A DNA stretch of 64,000 bases from positions 1 to 64,000 of the forward strand of contig JALHJB010000005.1 of NCBI GenBank assembly GCA_022839745.1, given 5' to 3'. This document shows positions 62,856 through 64,000 of the stretch, in pieces (the stretch's first letter is position 1; each line of letters opens with the position of its first letter). Position numbers and translations under genes: made by a program. The notes under the pieces were generated by a model. It worked only from the letters and a program-made list of their open reading frames with translations. It did no database searches and had not been told where the DNA came from. The stretch comes from Actinomycetes bacterium. Lineage in GTDB: Bacteria; Actinomycetota; Coriobacteriia; Anaerosomatales; Anaerosomataceae.

Positions 62856-63818
62856 ATGAAGACAGACGCCGAGCAGTACAGCATCCTGGTGATCGAGGAC
62901 TCAGCCACGATCCGGCAGATGATCACGATGGCGCTCCACGAGCGCGGTTATGTCGTGAAGTCCACACCCGACGGCGTCAGCGGGCTGCACGCGCTTGCGG
63001 AGTACACTCCCGACGCCATCCTGCTCGATCTCAATCTGCCCGACATCGACGGGTTCGAGGTCTGTAAGCGCGTCAAGGCCGATCCCCACAGCCGCAACAT
63101 CCCGGTGCTGGTGATGACGAGCCTGGGCGAGCCCGGGTTCGAGATCATGGCCATCGAGGCCGGCGCAGACGATTTCGTCACCAAGCCGGTCGACCCCATG
63201 GTGCTCGACGCCCGCATCCAGATGGTCATCCGCCGTATGCGCAGAGAGCGCTTCGCCAACGCGCTCACCGGTCTGCCCGCCAACGCGCTCACCGAGGAGC
63301 GCATCGCCTTCAAGCTCGTCAGGCAGCAGCCGTTCGGAATCGCCTTCATCGATATCGACGGGTTCCGCGCTTTCAACCTGCGCTATGGCTTCGCCCGGGG
63401 CGACCTGCTGCTCAGGCACGTCACCGGCCTGATCCTGGAGGCGCTGCAGTTCGAGGGATGTGAAGACCCGTTCGTGGGACACATGGGCGCCGACGACTTC
63501 GTGATCATCTGTGACAGCGAGTCGATAGAACCGGTCGCCAACGAAATCGTGAAGGCGTTCGACAGCAGCGTGATGGACTACTACGAGGACGAAGACCGTG
63601 AGCGCGGGTACTTCGTGCTGCGCGACCGCACCGGCGATCAGACGGAGCACGGACCGCTCACGATGTCGATCGCGGTGATCAAGCTGCAGGACTACTTCCC
63701 CGACTCGCCGATCGCGCTTACCGACGTGAGCCACGAGCTTCTAGCGTATGCCTGCCCGCTCCCCGGCAGCAACGTGGTCGTTGAACGCCGCCGTGAGCCC
63801 GGGATGCGCTACCGCTAG
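62856..63818 (+). CDS. response regulator with degenerate GGDEF domain
   Basis: This 320-residue protein has a receiver domain (1-130) with IEDSATIRQ, phosphorylatable Asp58 in ILLDLNLPD, and FVTKP. The output domain resembles GGDEF (FANALTGLPANALTEERI, FIDIDGFRAFNLRYGFARGD) but the active site reads HMGADDF instead of GGDEF, so it is unlikely to make c-di-GMP. It could still bind GTP or act by protein contact. It overlaps the end of tdk on the other strand by four bases. Confidence 0.88.
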   Translation: MKTDAEQYSILVIEDSATIRQMITMALHERGYVVKSTPDGVSGLHALAEYTPDAILLDLNLPDIDGFEVCKRVKADPHSRNIPVLVMTSLGEPGFEIMAIEAGADDFVTKPVDPMVLDARIQMVIRRMRRERFANALTGLPANALTEERIAFKLVRQQPFGIAFIDIDGFRAFNLRYGFARGDLLLRHVTGLILEALQFEGCEDPFVGHMGADDFVIICDSESIEPVANEIVKAFDSSVMDYYEDEDRERGYFVLRDRTGDQTEHGPLTMSIAVIKLQDYFPDSPIALTDVSHELLAYACPLPGSNVVVERRREPGMRYR

Positions 63819-64000
63819 GTGACCGGGCGTCCCGGGACCTGATGGCAGTCGGGGCAGCGTGCCTCGTAGTAGTCGGCGCCACCCACGAGGATCAGCGGCG
63901 AGTCCCACGGCGCAGGAGCACCATCGATGATGCGCTGGGTGCGCGTGGCAACGCCGTGGCACTTCTGGCAGATGGCAGTGAGCAGCGACAGCTCGTCAGC
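63815..64000 (-). CDS. tdk: thymidine kinase, 3' end
   Basis: The 61 residues in the window match the C-terminal end of thymidine kinase: LTAICQKCHGVATRTQRIID, then VGGADYYEARCPDCHQVP. The two Cys pairs (CQKC and CPDC) form the zinc site. The gene continues beyond the right edge; its stop lies at 63815-63817. It converts thymidine to dTMP in DNA precursor salvage. Confidence 0.92.
   Translation of the reverse strand, partial: ADELSLLTAICQKCHGVATRTQRIIDGAPAPWDSPLILVGGADYYEARCPDCHQVPGRPVT

Overview
The window is a high-GC (about two-thirds G+C by eye) bacterial chromosome segment. The gene set fits an anaerobic or facultative actinobacterium, possibly a member of the Coriobacteriia/Anaerosomatales: a tungsten/molybdenum aldehyde:ferredoxin oxidoreductase-type cluster, a three-subunit transhydrogenase (pntAA-pntAB-pntB), carbamate kinase, tdh-kbl threonine breakdown, Ku/LigD end joining, and many FtsX-type ABC exporters. 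This placement is an inference from gene content; no rRNA is present to confirm it.

Region by region. (1) 1-4300 is a cassette array. Every gene is on the minus strand and each is followed by an attC-like integron recombination site: GTTAGSY/RSCTAAC ends, internal arms that pair, and an extra unpaired base on one arm. Cargo is a PD-(D/E)XK nuclease with a companion gene, an abortive-infection-like protein with an RxxxxH HEPN motif, a trypsin-like protease and a lipoprotein. No integrase is visible. (2) 4414-5317 is an internally deleted IS481-family element, followed by tRNA-Val. (3) 5500-24970 is chromosomal backbone: MgtC-like protein; a CarH-like cobalamin-binding sensor beside a PAS-GGDEF cyclase; a metallophosphoesterase; PadR with a membrane protein; nitroreductase with TetR; a P-type ATPase; a PAP2 phosphatase; a two-gene FtsX ABC system; tdh-kbl; and several small unknown proteins. 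(4) 25030-28971 is a giant fused ABC ATPase-permease with its TetR gene. (5) 29062-29427 is a non-coding block full of perfect GC hairpins, a candidate structured RNA. (6) 29428-34872 holds a B12-type radical SAM gene, an unknown small protein, an AOR-family enzyme, a Tat-exported 4Fe-4S protein and a cytochrome b, read from a strong promoter whose spacer contains a 16-bp palindrome. (7) 35470-38406 holds a Fic-like protein with a ruined active site, tRNA-Ser and an AAA/DUF4143 ATPase with tandem operators. (8) 38475-42168 is a MacAB-like efflux operon with OmpR-type direct repeats at its promoter. (9) 42279-51034 is a nucleoside/ribose salvage operon (importer, nucleoside hydrolase, ribokinase, two accessory enzymes) divergent from a LacI regulator and an M20 hydrolase. 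(10) 51297-64000 contains a DUF1611 protein with a long leader, ligD-ku, a UPF0324 exporter, an internally deleted epimerase gene, carbamate kinase, the transhydrogenase operon, a response regulator with a degenerate GGDEF domain, and the 3' end of thymidine kinase.

The most unusual items are the integrase-less cassette array with defence-like cargo, the CarH-like sensor paired with a diguanylate cyclase, the hairpin-dense non-coding block, and the AOR / Tat ferredoxin / cytochrome b operon.
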